Source: CAYLXN01 sp964388235
GTDB lineage: Bacteria > Patescibacteriota > Saccharimonadia > Saccharimonadales > Saccharimonadaceae
Length of the DNA stretch: 8,402 nt
Assembly: GCA_964388235.1 (NCBI GenBank)
Contig: CAYLXN010000024.1
Coordinates: forward strand, 1 to 8,402
Direction of reading: 5' to 3'
Notes under the pieces: model-generated
The model's input: the letters and a program-made list of their open reading frames with translations, nothing else
Database searches by the model: none
What the model was told of the DNA's origin: nothing
Shown here: positions 1 to 6,755 of the stretch, piece after piece
How the letters are laid out: each line of letters opens with the position of its first letter
Position numbering within the stretch: position 1 is the stretch's first letter
Made by a program: the position numbers and the translations under genes

Positions 1-109
1 CGTTACAGGGCGATCTTCGCTTCGCTTTCGGTCGTGACCTCAAGAGCCTCTGTCGGGCAGTTAGTTTCGCCTAGTCACCAAACGTCAATGGAGGAGATTT
101 ATTTATTTT
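1..109. other. Non-coding flank, no gene identified
   Basis: I see no supportable gene here. One plus-strand frame stays open from base 1 to the TAG at 208-210. Its translation has no recognisable motif and runs straight through the inverted repeat and C-blocks, so I do not call it. The first 75 bases are GC-richer than the rest of the left intergenic region and could belong to a structured RNA or the edge of a gene to the left. I could not match them to tRNA, tmRNA, SRP RNA, RNase P RNA or 5S rRNA by eye. Confidence 0.4.
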
Positions 110-157
110 TTAAGGGGACAGGGGGACCTTGCGATTGCTCCCCCCTTGTCCCCTTAA
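110..157. repeat. Long inverted repeat, REP-like palindrome
   Basis: The left arm is 110-125 (TTAAGGGGACAGGGGG) and the right arm 141-157 (CCCCCTTGTCCCCTTAA). The arms pair over 16 bp with one bulged T (146) and a 15 nt loop. The arms are G/C-block-rich with TTAA ends. Neither strand has a T-tract after the hairpin: the minus strand reads A-rich and the plus strand continues CAACCCC. It is therefore not a normal intrinsic terminator for lepB. The GGGGACA...TGTCCCC core resembles REP palindromes linked to RAYT (TnpA-REP) transposases. That link is inference, as no transposase is in the window. Confidence 0.65.
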
Positions 158-172
158 CAACCCCAAACCCCC
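140..172 (-). other. Potential G-quadruplex motif downstream of lepB
   Basis: The plus strand has C-runs at 140-145 (6), 150-153 (4), 161-164 (4) and 168-172 (5), separated by 4, 7 and 3 bases. Read on the minus strand, these are four runs of at least four G with short loops, which meets the usual G-quadruplex pattern. On the minus strand it lies 65-97 bases after the lepB stop, so it would be in the 3' untranslated part of the lepB mRNA if transcription runs that far. It overlaps the right arm of the inverted repeat, so hairpin and quadruplex would compete. Confidence 0.5.
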
Positions 173-236
173 TTAAGCGCTCGATGCAAATTGATGGAGC
201 GACTCCTTAGGAAAGCAAGTTTATAATTGGGCAGCG

Positions 237-884
237 CTAGAACAAATGAATTTTATTAATTGGCCAGGTGCGCAAACTAACTGGTCCGATGACGTTGTAC
301 AGAGGAATTGTGCCCAGTCCGGTGCGGGAATCGTGGGAATTGTTGGGGCCGTCACGATGATCGCCGACTACAAAAATCTGACCAGCTGGTACGACTTCAT
401 CAACTTCGCCGTAAATTGGTGACCGTGGTACGTCTTTGATGGAGTCGTCAGGATTGAAACCATCAGGATGTTGGTCATTATAAACCTTTAATTTATCGTC
501 TTTAATCGTCACTCGATCACCTGGCAAGCCGATAACGCGCTTAACTAAATAAGTTGGCTGCGGATCGTTGCTAAAAGCGCCAAACAAATTGGAAGAGCCA
601 CCAGTTGGAGCACCGGCAGGGGTGTTGATCTCAAAAACGATTATTTCGCCGTGCTTGGGAGTATACTGTTGATTACGAATAGTTGCCCAAGTGACTGGCA
701 GACGATCGACAATAATCTTCTCGCCGTCGTAAAGCGTGTCTTCCATGCTGCTACCGACGACATTATAGCTTCGAAAAGCATAGGTGTTGAGAAACAACGT
801 CCCAATAGCTACCGCTCCGATAAAGCCAGCGATACCCAAGATGTCTTTGATGGTGTTGTTGTGTTTGATTGCTAATTGACTCAT
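237..884 (-). CDS. lepB: Signal peptidase I
   Basis: Type I signal peptidase (family S26), which removes signal peptides from exported proteins at the outer face of the cytoplasmic membrane. The 215-residue protein has one N-terminal membrane segment (about residues 14-35). The catalytic box GSSMEDTL follows, with nucleophile Ser46-Met47. The general-base lysine is K115 in YLVKRVIGLPGD. The C-terminal box GDHRDGPNNSHDSR (about 174-187) has two extra residues between the GD(N/H)R and SxDSR parts compared with the classic spacing. His176 replaces the usual Asn, and Asp49 stands where Pro is common. The length fits a compact single-anchor enzyme. The ATG is at 882-884 with no Shine-Dalgarno, only a -10-like box 11 bp upstream; the stop is TAG. 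It is divergent from the LCP gene. The family call is firm. Confidence 0.95.
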   Translation of the reverse strand: MSQLAIKHNNTIKDILGIAGFIGAVAIGTLFLNTYAFRSYNVVGSSMEDTLYDGEKIIVDRLPVTWATIRNQQYTPKHGEIIVFEINTPAGAPTGGSSNLFGAFSNDPQPTYLVKRVIGLPGDRVTIKDDKLKVYNDQHPDGFNPDDSIKDVPRSPIYGEVDEVVPAGQIFVVGDHRDGPNNSHDSRTGLGTIPLYNVIGPVSLRTWPINKIHLF

Positions 885-895
885 TTTATTATCTA

Positions 896-925
896 ATTAA
901 ATAAGTTAACTGTTTAACCAAGCAA
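896..925 (-). promoter_or_regulatory. Putative lepB promoter, near-leaderless
   Basis: On the minus strand a -10-like TTTAAT (plus 896-901, 5/6 match) lies 11 bp before the lepB ATG. A weak -35 TTGCTT (plus 920-925) lies 18 bp further upstream. The predicted 5' leader is only a few bases, consistent with the missing Shine-Dalgarno. A second -10-like GATAAT (888-893) is too close to the ATG to give a leader at all. The -35 is poor, so confidence is modest. Confidence 0.45.
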
Positions 926-952
926 AAAATTAAATTTGTGGTTAATTAACTT
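903..952. repeat. AT-rich imperfect inverted repeat in the divergent promoter region
   Basis: AAGTTAA (903-909) plus TTAACCA (914-920) are complementary to TGGTTAATTAACTT (939-952). This gives a 14 bp stem interrupted only by the CTGT bulge at 910-913, with an 18 nt loop. The left arm fills the spacer of the putative lepB promoter, so a protein bound here could block it. Further GTTAAAC-type words occur around 979-985. It could be an operator for a shared regulator or just AT-rich coincidence. Confidence 0.4.
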
Positions 953-1013
953 AACGATTATTAATTATAGCACGAAAAGTTAAACATTAGTTTTATTTTT
1001 TCAGAAAATGGTG

Positions 1014-1019
1014 TATATT
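1014..1019 (+). promoter_or_regulatory. Putative -10 box of the LCP gene, near-leaderless
   Basis: TATATT lies 11 bp before the ATG at 1031. No Shine-Dalgarno lies between them (the stretch is AT-rich) and no convincing -35 is visible 16-18 bp upstream. Transcription would start about 4-6 bases before the start codon. Confidence 0.45.
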
Positions 1020-1030
1020 AGTATAAGTTT

Positions 1031-2746
1031 ATGCGAGAAATAAAACCAACTAAAACGGTAAATGATATTATTTTGCCAAAAAAGGCTAAAAGCTTGTTGA
1101 AGAACAATCGCTTACAGCCAAAAAAGAAGCCAGTTATAGCTAAAAAACCTAGTCGAAAAGTTGAAATAACTTCGCCGAAGACGGTAACTTCTCGGCGCTC
1201 GTCCGTCAAACCTAAGCCAATCCGCAAGGCTACTTCAAAACCGATCAAGCCAAGTGTGGCTCACAAGGTTTTAGCGCGTAAAGTCACGAAGCCAGAGCCT
1301 AAAGTCACTTCGAGCGATAAAGCGCCTCAGCAATCAGCTAAAGGCGCTGAGCTCGATCTAAATTCTTTGCCGGGGCCAGATGATTTGATTCTCGATCCGA
1401 AAGCAGCAGAAAATGTCGCCAAACGAACTAATCGCCAGCGACAAAAAAGGCTTTGGCTGAAGCGAGGGTTACTAATTTTGGGTGCGGTGATTTTGCTGCT
1501 GGCTGGCTTTTTGGTCTACAAGACACTGATTGCCTCCAATAATTTACTGCAAGGCGGTTTTGGTGGCTTTTTCAATCAATCGTCGCTCAAAACTGATGCT
1601 GCTGGTCGGACGAATGTTTTGCTGTTCGGGACTTCAGAGGATGATCCAGGGCACGACGGGGCTGATTTAGCTGATTCAATCATGGTGGTGAGTGTTGATA
1701 AGGAAAACAAGAAAATGTCGATGGTTAGTTTGCCGCGCGATTTGTGGGTGGAGCTGGAGGAGCCATGCGAAGTTGGTTACCAAGCAAAAATCAACACAGT
1801 GTTCATGTGTGGTATGGGCAATAATCGAAACGAGGAACGAGGCGCTCAGCATATGATTAATATGGCTAGCCGAGTGACTGGGCTAGAAGTGCAATATTAT
1901 GCTAAAGTTAATTATACATCGGTGAAGCAGCTGGTTGATGCGATTGGTGGCGTTGAGGTGGATATCAAGAGTGAAGATCCGCGGGGGATTTATGATGCAA
2001 ATATGAATTTCCGACTGCCAAATGGTAAATCGACCTTGGATGGTCAGAAGGCGCTTGATTTGATGCGGGTGCGCAATTCTCACGGTGGCTATGGCTTGTC
2101 GCGATCGAACTTTGACCGTGAACAGAACCAGCAGTTGGTGCTCCAGGCGGTACTCAACAAAACCCTTAGTGCTGGAATCTTGACTGATTATGGTAAATTA
2201 GTGAAACTGATCGACACTGTTGGGGCAAATGTTAAAACTAATTTTTCAACTTCAGAAATTAACAGTGTGATAAATTTAGCCAAGACGGTTGATCTCGACA
2301 GCTTATCGAGCAATCGGATTGATATGGTGGCTCAAGACAAACCGCTGCTGAAGACGGCTCAGATAAGTGGTGCTTCGGTAGTGGTGCCGACAGCCGGGAC
2401 TTACGATTATTCGGAGATCAAGCGCTTCTTGGATAAGACGCTTGGCGGCAAGGCTTCGTTTACCAGTGAAGACGCTAAAATTGGGGTATTTAATGCTAGC
2501 GGTGTTGAGGGCGCAGCCGGTAGTTTAGCGGAAAAATTAACCACAGCTGGTTTTGATGTTACTAAAACTGGTAATGTCACTGGTGGCAATCAAACAACGA
2601 CGACCATTTATCGCCTGAATGATTCCAAGCCATTGTCGCTAGAGAAACTCAAACAGGAGACTGGCGCTTCAGAGGTTAGTGGTAGCCCAGCGGTGGACAC
2701 CAGCGGTCTTGATTTTGCGGTGATTATTGGCCAGACTAGTAATTAA
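1031..2746 (+). CDS. LytR-CpsA-Psr (LCP) family protein with LytR_C domain
   Basis: A 571-residue membrane-anchored LCP protein. The family transfers lipid-linked glycopolymers onto peptidoglycan outside the membrane; the polymer used here is unknown. Residues 1-145 are cytoplasmic, hydrophilic and very rich in Lys, Pro and Ser. Residues 146-165 form one membrane helix. The LCP domain spans about 193-380, with conserved NVLLFG, ADSIMVV (Asp215), SLPRDL (Arg236) and the arginine-rich RVRNSHGGYGLSR...DREQNQQ segment (Arg346, 348, 358, 363) that contacts the pyrophosphate in family members. Cys246 and Cys260 could form an external disulphide. A LytR_C-type domain (about 482-568) begins at IGVFNASGVEGAAGSLAEKL. 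The start has a -10 box 11 bp upstream and no Shine-Dalgarno. The stop is TAA. The family is firm; the substrate is not. Confidence 0.92.
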   Translation: MREIKPTKTVNDIILPKKAKSLLKNNRLQPKKKPVIAKKPSRKVEITSPKTVTSRRSSVKPKPIRKATSKPIKPSVAHKVLARKVTKPEPKVTSSDKAPQQSAKGAELDLNSLPGPDDLILDPKAAENVAKRTNRQRQKRLWLKRGLLILGAVILLLAGFLVYKTLIASNNLLQGGFGGFFNQSSLKTDAAGRTNVLLFGTSEDDPGHDGADLADSIMVVSVDKENKKMSMVSLPRDLWVELEEPCEVGYQAKINTVFMCGMGNNRNEERGAQHMINMASRVTGLEVQYYAKVNYTSVKQLVDAIGGVEVDIKSEDPRGIYDANMNFRLPNGKSTLDGQKALDLMRVRNSHGGYGLSRSNFDREQNQQLVLQAVLNKTLSAGILTDYGKLVKLIDTVGANVKTNFSTSEINSVINLAKTVDLDSLSSNRIDMVAQDKPLLKTAQISGASVVVPTAGTYDYSEIKRFLDKTLGGKASFTSEDAKIGVFNASGVEGAAGSLAEKLTTAGFDVTKTGNVTGGNQTTTTIYRLNDSKPLSLEKLKQETGASEVSGSPAVDTSGLDFAVIIGQTSN

Positions 2747-2748
2747 AG

Positions 2749-2757
2749 TGTTATAAT
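2749..2757 (+). promoter_or_regulatory. Extended -10 promoter, leaderless, for the membrane protein gene
   Basis: A perfect extended -10 element, TGTTATAAT, with TATAAT at 2752-2757. Only 7 bp (2758-2764) separate it from the ATG at 2765, so the predicted transcript starts at or within a base of the start codon. It lies in the 18 bp gap after the LCP stop codon. No Shine-Dalgarno is present. No -35 match is seen, as is common for extended -10 promoters. Confidence 0.7.
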
Positions 2758-2764
2758 GAATTAA

Positions 2765-3592
2765 ATGCTAGAGTTGGAATTCAAGTCTGAAGCCTCAAAT
2801 CGCAAAACTTTTAGTGGTTTTGTCTATACTTTGTTGAACATTTTTTTGCCGGTGGCGGTGTTTTTGCTGGTGCGTTATTTAAATGCTCCATTAGTGGCGC
2901 TGTTGCTGGTGGTGTTGAGCAAATGGCGAGTGTTCGCCGTCAAGATTGGCTATTGGTGGGTTAATATTCAGTCGAATTTGGTCGATTTTATCGTCGGCGT
3001 CGGCTATGTTGGGCTGTTAAATTTAGCCAATAAACCCGATCGAGCCAACTTAATTGTGCAAATTATTTTGGCGGTTTTCTATGCTATTTGGTTGTTAATT
3101 ATTAAACCGCAATCGAAATCTTCAGCTGTGGCTTGGCAAGCGGCGATAGCGGTGTTTATGGGGTTTGCGGTGTTATTCAGTCTGGGCGGCCGGCTGCCGT
3201 TGGTGGTGGTTGTGATGGTTGGTTTTGCGATTGGTTATGCAGCGGCAAGGCATGTTTTGTCTCAAGCATCAATCAGTAAATTGACCTTTTTTAGCGCCAC
3301 TTTTGGGTTTATTAGTGCTCAATTAACTTGGATTTATTACCAGTGGACGATCGGTTACCCAGTGCAAATTCTGGATGATTTTAAAATTCCTCAAATGGCG
3401 ATCATTATGACGATAATTAGTCATCTGATTTTTGTGCTGTTTGATAAATTTGTAGTTGAGGATAGCGACAAAGATACCGAAGTGACGATTGGTGAAAAAT
3501 TTCAGCAAATTTTAATCCCATTAGTGTTTGATATAGCTATTGTGGTTTTGCTGACGATCGTTTTTTCCAAGCCGATCGTTAGCAATTTATAG
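2765..3592 (+). CDS. Polytopic membrane protein of unknown function
   Basis: A 275-residue protein I cannot assign to a family. It is strongly hydrophobic, with about 8-9 predicted membrane helices near residues 17-37, 41-60, 73-88, 95-113, 123-141, 144-161, 173-194, 210-226 and 249-268. The N-terminus is short and polar. A charged loop (227-247, VVEDSDKDTEV) precedes the last helix. No signal peptide, catalytic motif or nucleotide-binding site is visible. It lies 18 bp after the LCP gene, with its own extended -10 promoter, and 17 bp before htrA, so it probably forms a two-gene operon with the protease. That context hints at an envelope role but does not show a function. The start is ATG, 7 bp after TATAAT; the stop is TAG. 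It is surely coding, given the intact frame and coherent hydrophobic pattern. Confidence 0.85.
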   Translation: MLELEFKSEASNRKTFSGFVYTLLNIFLPVAVFLLVRYLNAPLVALLLVVLSKWRVFAVKIGYWWVNIQSNLVDFIVGVGYVGLLNLANKPDRANLIVQIILAVFYAIWLLIIKPQSKSSAVAWQAAIAVFMGFAVLFSLGGRLPLVVVVMVGFAIGYAAARHVLSQASISKLTFFSATFGFISAQLTWIYYQWTIGYPVQILDDFKIPQMAIIMTIISHLIFVLFDKFVVEDSDKDTEVTIGEKFQQILIPLVFDIAIVVLLTIVFSKPIVSNL

Positions 3593-3594
3593 AG

Positions 3595-3601
3595 AAAGGA
3601 G
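3595..3601 (+). promoter_or_regulatory. Shine-Dalgarno of htrA
   Basis: AAAGGAG ends 8 bases before the htrA ATG at 3610. It is the clearest ribosome binding site in the window. It shows that the organism uses Shine-Dalgarno initiation for operon-internal genes, in contrast to the promoter-proximal genes here. Confidence 0.85.
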
Positions 3602-3609
3602 AAAAATAT

Positions 3610-4815
3610 ATGACTGAAAATCAAGTTGAACTCAAAACGAGCAAAAAATCTAAAGGCAATCAAATAGCGATTATTTTGGCGGTAATTCTGCTGTGTGTGT
3701 TGTTGGTGCCACCGATTTGGAAGAAAATTAATCAGCCGCAGGCTAGCAAAAATGAAGTTTTGGAACAATCGGAGTCTTTGCAGGATAAAAACAACCTAAC
3801 TTTTGCCACCGAGAAGGCGTCGATCAGTACGATTGTTGAAAAGGTGGCGCCAAGTGTGGTGTCGATTGCTACTAAGTCGGAGGTTGAGTCGCTGTTTGGG
3901 GCGATCGCTCAATCAGGGGCAGGCACGGGAATTATTTTATCAAAAGACGGCTATGTGCTAACTAACAAGCACGTGGTGCAGTCGAGTAATTCAACCACTA
4001 TCGTCACTAGTGACGGTCGAACTCATTCTGATGTCAAGTTAGTCGGGACTGATCCGCTAAATGATTTGGCATTTTTGAAAATTAATGGTGTTGACGACCT
4101 CAGTCCGATCGAAATTGGCACTTCGCAAACGCTGAAAGTTGGCCAGCCAGTGATCGCGATTGGTAATGCTCTCGGTCAATTCCAAAACACCGTCACTAGT
4201 GGGATTATCTCGGGGATTTCGCGCAATATTCAGGCGTCGGGCGGTCTCGGGACTCAAGCTTCGGTGTTGACCGATCTGATTCAGACTGATGCGGCGATCA
4301 ACTCCGGTAATTCAGGTGGACCGCTGGTTAACGCTGGTGGGCAGCTGATTGGCATCAATACGGCTGTGACGCAAGACGCTCAAGGCATTGGTTTTGCGAT
4401 TCCGATTGGTGCAGCTAAAGGCTTGATTAAGCAACTGGGCGTTTCAGGCGAACTAAAACGCAGTTATCTAGGAATTAATTATATTTCAATCACCCCTGAA
4501 GTGGTTGATCACTACAAACTCAAAGTCAAGAAGGGGGCTTACGTTGCCGAAACCAAAAACATCGACAAAGAGTCGCCCGCTGCTAAGGCTGGAATTCAGG
4601 CTGGGGATATTATCACTCAGATAAATGATGATATGATTGTGGGTGATCATGGTAGTTTGGGGACTTTGACGGCTGAATTTGCGCCTGGTGATAAGGTTAA
4701 TTTGACGGTTATCCGCGGCGACAAGACAAAAGTTTTGGAAGTCGAGTTTGCCGCCTATAAAGCTTCGGCCATTCGACCATCTAGTAGTATGATTCAGTTG
4801 CCGTTGATGGATTAA
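3610..4815 (+). CDS. HtrA/DegP-type membrane-anchored serine protease with PDZ domain
   Basis: A trypsin-like (S1C) protease that degrades or refolds damaged exported proteins at the outer side of the membrane. The protein is 401 residues. A cytoplasmic tail of about 17 residues is followed by one membrane anchor (18-36), a flexible linker (37-70), the protease domain (about 72-278) and a single C-terminal PDZ domain (about 285-380). The catalytic triad is complete: His121 in TNKHVV, Asp152 in LNDLAFLKI and Ser235 in GNSGGP. The PDZ domain holds SPAAKAGIQAGDIITQIND, the usual carboxylate-binding fold signature. The layout matches DegS and Gram-positive HtrA rather than two-PDZ soluble DegP. 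It sits 17 bp after the membrane protein gene and has a strong Shine-Dalgarno, so it is probably translated from the shared mRNA. The stop TAA overlaps the prmC stop by 4 bp, and no terminator is visible. Confidence 0.95.
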   Translation: MTENQVELKTSKKSKGNQIAIILAVILLCVLLVPPIWKKINQPQASKNEVLEQSESLQDKNNLTFATEKASISTIVEKVAPSVVSIATKSEVESLFGAIAQSGAGTGIILSKDGYVLTNKHVVQSSNSTTIVTSDGRTHSDVKLVGTDPLNDLAFLKINGVDDLSPIEIGTSQTLKVGQPVIAIGNALGQFQNTVTSGIISGISRNIQASGGLGTQASVLTDLIQTDAAINSGNSGGPLVNAGGQLIGINTAVTQDAQGIGFAIPIGAAKGLIKQLGVSGELKRSYLGINYISITPEVVDHYKLKVKKGAYVAETKNIDKESPAAKAGIQAGDIITQINDDMIVGDHGSLGTLTAEFAPGDKVNLTVIRGDKTKVLEVEFAAYKASAIRPSSSMIQLPLMD

Positions 4816-5642
4816 TTTTTGCTTAATTTGCCAGCAGTTAGATAGGCTTGTTGGTGGATCGAATTGAAGCTGGCCGTCTCGAGAAGTTGGCGGATGGATT
4901 GGGCTTGTGATGGGTCGGCTTCGAGGATTAACCAGCCATTTTTAGTCAATAAACGATATTTGGCAATTTGGGTAATTAACTGATCAATCAAGGCCAAGCC
5001 TTGGTTGGCGGCGAAAATAGCCGATTCTGGCTCGTAAGTTACGCCGTCGACAAATGACCAATTGTGGTCAACATAAGGTAAGTTAGCAATAATTAAGTCA
5101 AATTTTTGATCGATAAAATTGGTTAGCAAATCTGACTCGACGGTTTGGAGCTTGAGTTTAAAATTAGCTAAATTTTGCTTGGCAATCGCTAGTGCTGCTG
5201 CTGAAATATCGCTTAGGATCACTGTTGGTTGAAGCTCGGCCATTTCCAGCGCTAGACTGATACCGAGACAACCGCTGCCGCAGCCGACGTCGATGATTTT
5301 TGGATGGGGTTGAGTGATGGTTTTGAGAGCGAAATCGATTAGCTGTTCGGATTCAGGTCGGGGAATTAAAACCTCGGGCGAGACTTGGAAATCTCGACCA
5401 TAGAATTCTTTAAAGCCAAAAATATAAGCCATCGGTTCGCCAGCTAATCGCCGCTTGAGCCACGAATTGGCGGTTTGTGATTGATCAACTGCTAGCGGTT
5501 GATCGTCGTGGCTGATTAAATAAGTTCGATCGACGGCTAAGATTTGGCTTAAAATTAATTCCGCATCTAAATTAGCAGAATCTGGCTGCGGTCCGTTGAG
5601 TAGACTTGTGCGAGCGGCGGTTAGCCATTGACTGATTGTCAT
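4812..5642 (-). CDS. prmC: Peptide chain release factor N5-glutamine methyltransferase
   Basis: An S-adenosylmethionine-dependent enzyme that methylates the glutamine of the GGQ motif in release factors; its RF1 substrate is encoded just upstream. With ATG at 5640-5642 the protein has 276 residues, the usual family size. The N-terminal helical domain ends in GEPMAYIFGFKEFYGRDF (about 69-86), followed by the PrmC signature VLIPRPESEQLID (91-103). SAM motif I is IIDVGCGSGCLG (116-127). The catalytic (N/D)PPY motif appears as NLPY (187-190), with Leu in place of the first Pro, followed by VDHNW. An in-frame TTG at 5670-5672 would add 10 residues overlapping prfA. I prefer the ATG because it starts 1 bp after the prfA stop and begins MTISQWL, as in homologues. 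Translation is probably coupled to prfA. It converges with htrA. Confidence 0.93.
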   Translation of the reverse strand: MTISQWLTAARTSLLNGPQPDSANLDAELILSQILAVDRTYLISHDDQPLAVDQSQTANSWLKRRLAGEPMAYIFGFKEFYGRDFQVSPEVLIPRPESEQLIDFALKTITQPHPKIIDVGCGSGCLGISLALEMAELQPTVILSDISAAALAIAKQNLANFKLKLQTVESDLLTNFIDQKFDLIIANLPYVDHNWSFVDGVTYEPESAIFAANQGLALIDQLITQIAKYRLLTKNGWLILEADPSQAQSIRQLLETASFNSIHQQAYLTAGKLSKN

Positions 5643-5643
5643 T

Positions 5644-6717
5644 TTAAGCAGCTTGGTTGAGCTCGTCGACAATTAGTTGCTGTTCGTAGCGTTGCAATTC
5701 GTCGATCAGATCTTCAATCTCTCCGTCGAGTGCGGCGGGAATATTACTGCGCGAAAAGTGGACTCGATGATCGGTAATTCGGTCTTGAGGAAAATTATAA
5801 GTGCGAATCTTTTCACTGCGATCACCCGAGCCGATCAAATTGCGCCGTTTAGCGTCCATCGTCGCTTGTTGTTCATCAATTTTAGCTTGCAGCAAGCGGC
5901 TACGGAGTACCGACATAGCTTTAGCTTTGTTTTTAATCTGCGACCGCTCATCTTGGTTGGCCACGACAATTCCAGTTGGTAGGTGAGTGATCCGCACCGC
6001 TGAATCGGTAGTGTTGACGCTTTGGCCGCCGTGGCCACCCGAGCGATAAATATCAATTCGCAAGTCAGCCGGATTGATTTCGATGTCAGTTTCTTCAGCT
6101 TCTGGCAGCACGGCCACTGTGGCGGTCGAAGTATGGACTCGGCCTTGGCTCTCGGTGACGGGCACTCGCTGGACACGGTGTACGCCCGCTTCAAATTTGA
6201 ATTTGCCGTAAGGTTGATCGCCCGAAACTTTGAAAATTACTTCTTTCATGCCACCAGTGTCGTTGGAGTTTTCGCTCATCAACTCAGTTTTGAGTTGGTG
6301 GTTTTCGGCGTAGCGCAGATACATTCGGTAGAGCTCGGCCGCAAATAAACTGGCTTCGTCGCCGCCAGCGCCAGCTCGGATTTCAATGATGGCGTTTTTG
6401 AAATCGTTGGGGTCTTTGGGGATGAGTTTGGTTTGCAAATCTGACCGTAGGTTGGTTAACTTAGCTTCAAGATCTTCCGCTTCAGCTTGAGCCAGTTCTG
6501 CTAGTTCGCCAGATCCCGCGGCTAATTCTTGCGCTTCGCTTAATTGCTTTTCGGTCTGTTTGATGTCGGTGTCCAGCTCGATCAAGCTGTTTAATTCATT
6601 TAAGCGGCGAACTTTATCGGGGTAAGTCGGGTCGCTAAAAGCTTGCGGCTTGGCTAAAAAAGCCGTCAATTCTTCGGTCTCAGCTTTTAGTTTTTCTGCA
6701 TCTAATTTTAATTTCAT
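5644..6717 (-). CDS. prfA: Peptide chain release factor 1 (RF1)
   Basis: A class I release factor that reads UAA and UAG and triggers hydrolysis of peptidyl-tRNA on the ribosome. The 357 residues match the family length. An N-terminal coiled-coil region (about 1-100) precedes the core, which opens with the conserved IEIRAGAGGDEASLFA segment (111-126). The codon-reading tripeptide is PVT (186-188), the PxT type of RF1; RF2 would have SPF. The catalytic GGQ is Gly230-Gly231-Gln232 in RSGGHGGQSVN, the target of PrmC encoded next. The C-terminal part carries the family-typical SEKIRTYNFPQDRITDHR. The ATG is at 6715-6717, exactly 7 bp after a perfect extended -10, with no Shine-Dalgarno, so the mRNA is probably leaderless. 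The stop is TAA, and prmC follows after 1 bp. Confidence 0.97.
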   Translation of the reverse strand: MKLKLDAEKLKAETEELTAFLAKPQAFSDPTYPDKVRRLNELNSLIELDTDIKQTEKQLSEAQELAAGSGELAELAQAEAEDLEAKLTNLRSDLQTKLIPKDPNDFKNAIIEIRAGAGGDEASLFAAELYRMYLRYAENHQLKTELMSENSNDTGGMKEVIFKVSGDQPYGKFKFEAGVHRVQRVPVTESQGRVHTSTATVAVLPEAEETDIEINPADLRIDIYRSGGHGGQSVNTTDSAVRITHLPTGIVVANQDERSQIKNKAKAMSVLRSRLLQAKIDEQQATMDAKRRNLIGSGDRSEKIRTYNFPQDRITDHRVHFSRSNIPAALDGEIEDLIDELQRYEQQLIVDELNQAA

Positions 6718-6724
6718 AGAGATT

Positions 6725-6733
6725 ATTATACCA
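6725..6733 (-). promoter_or_regulatory. Extended -10 promoter, leaderless, for prfA-prmC
   Basis: The minus strand reads TGGTATAAT, a perfect extended -10 with TATAAT at plus 6725-6730. Seven bases (6718-6724) separate it from the prfA ATG, so transcription should start at or one base before the start codon. It lies in the 38 bp between the pilin stop and prfA, and no -35 match is seen. This element makes prfA-prmC independent of the pilin transcript. Confidence 0.75.
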
Positions 6734-6755
6734 CGGGCGATAAGATAAGCTCTAC

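Noticed and set aside
110..157. Hairpin as an intrinsic terminator of lepB
   Set aside because: After the stem the minus strand continues with A-rich sequence, not a T-tract, and it starts 80 bp past the stop.
1..207. Open plus-strand frame over the left edge
   Set aside because: The translation has no motif or start signal and passes through the palindrome and C-blocks, so it is more likely chance in a GC-rich stretch.
5643..5672. Longer prmC starting at TTG (5670-5672)
   Set aside because: The ATG at 5642 gives the usual family N-terminus and ideal coupling to the prfA stop.
5677..6348. Several plus-strand open frames opposite prfA
   Set aside because: They mirror the RF1 coding sequence and show no coherent protein features or initiation signals.
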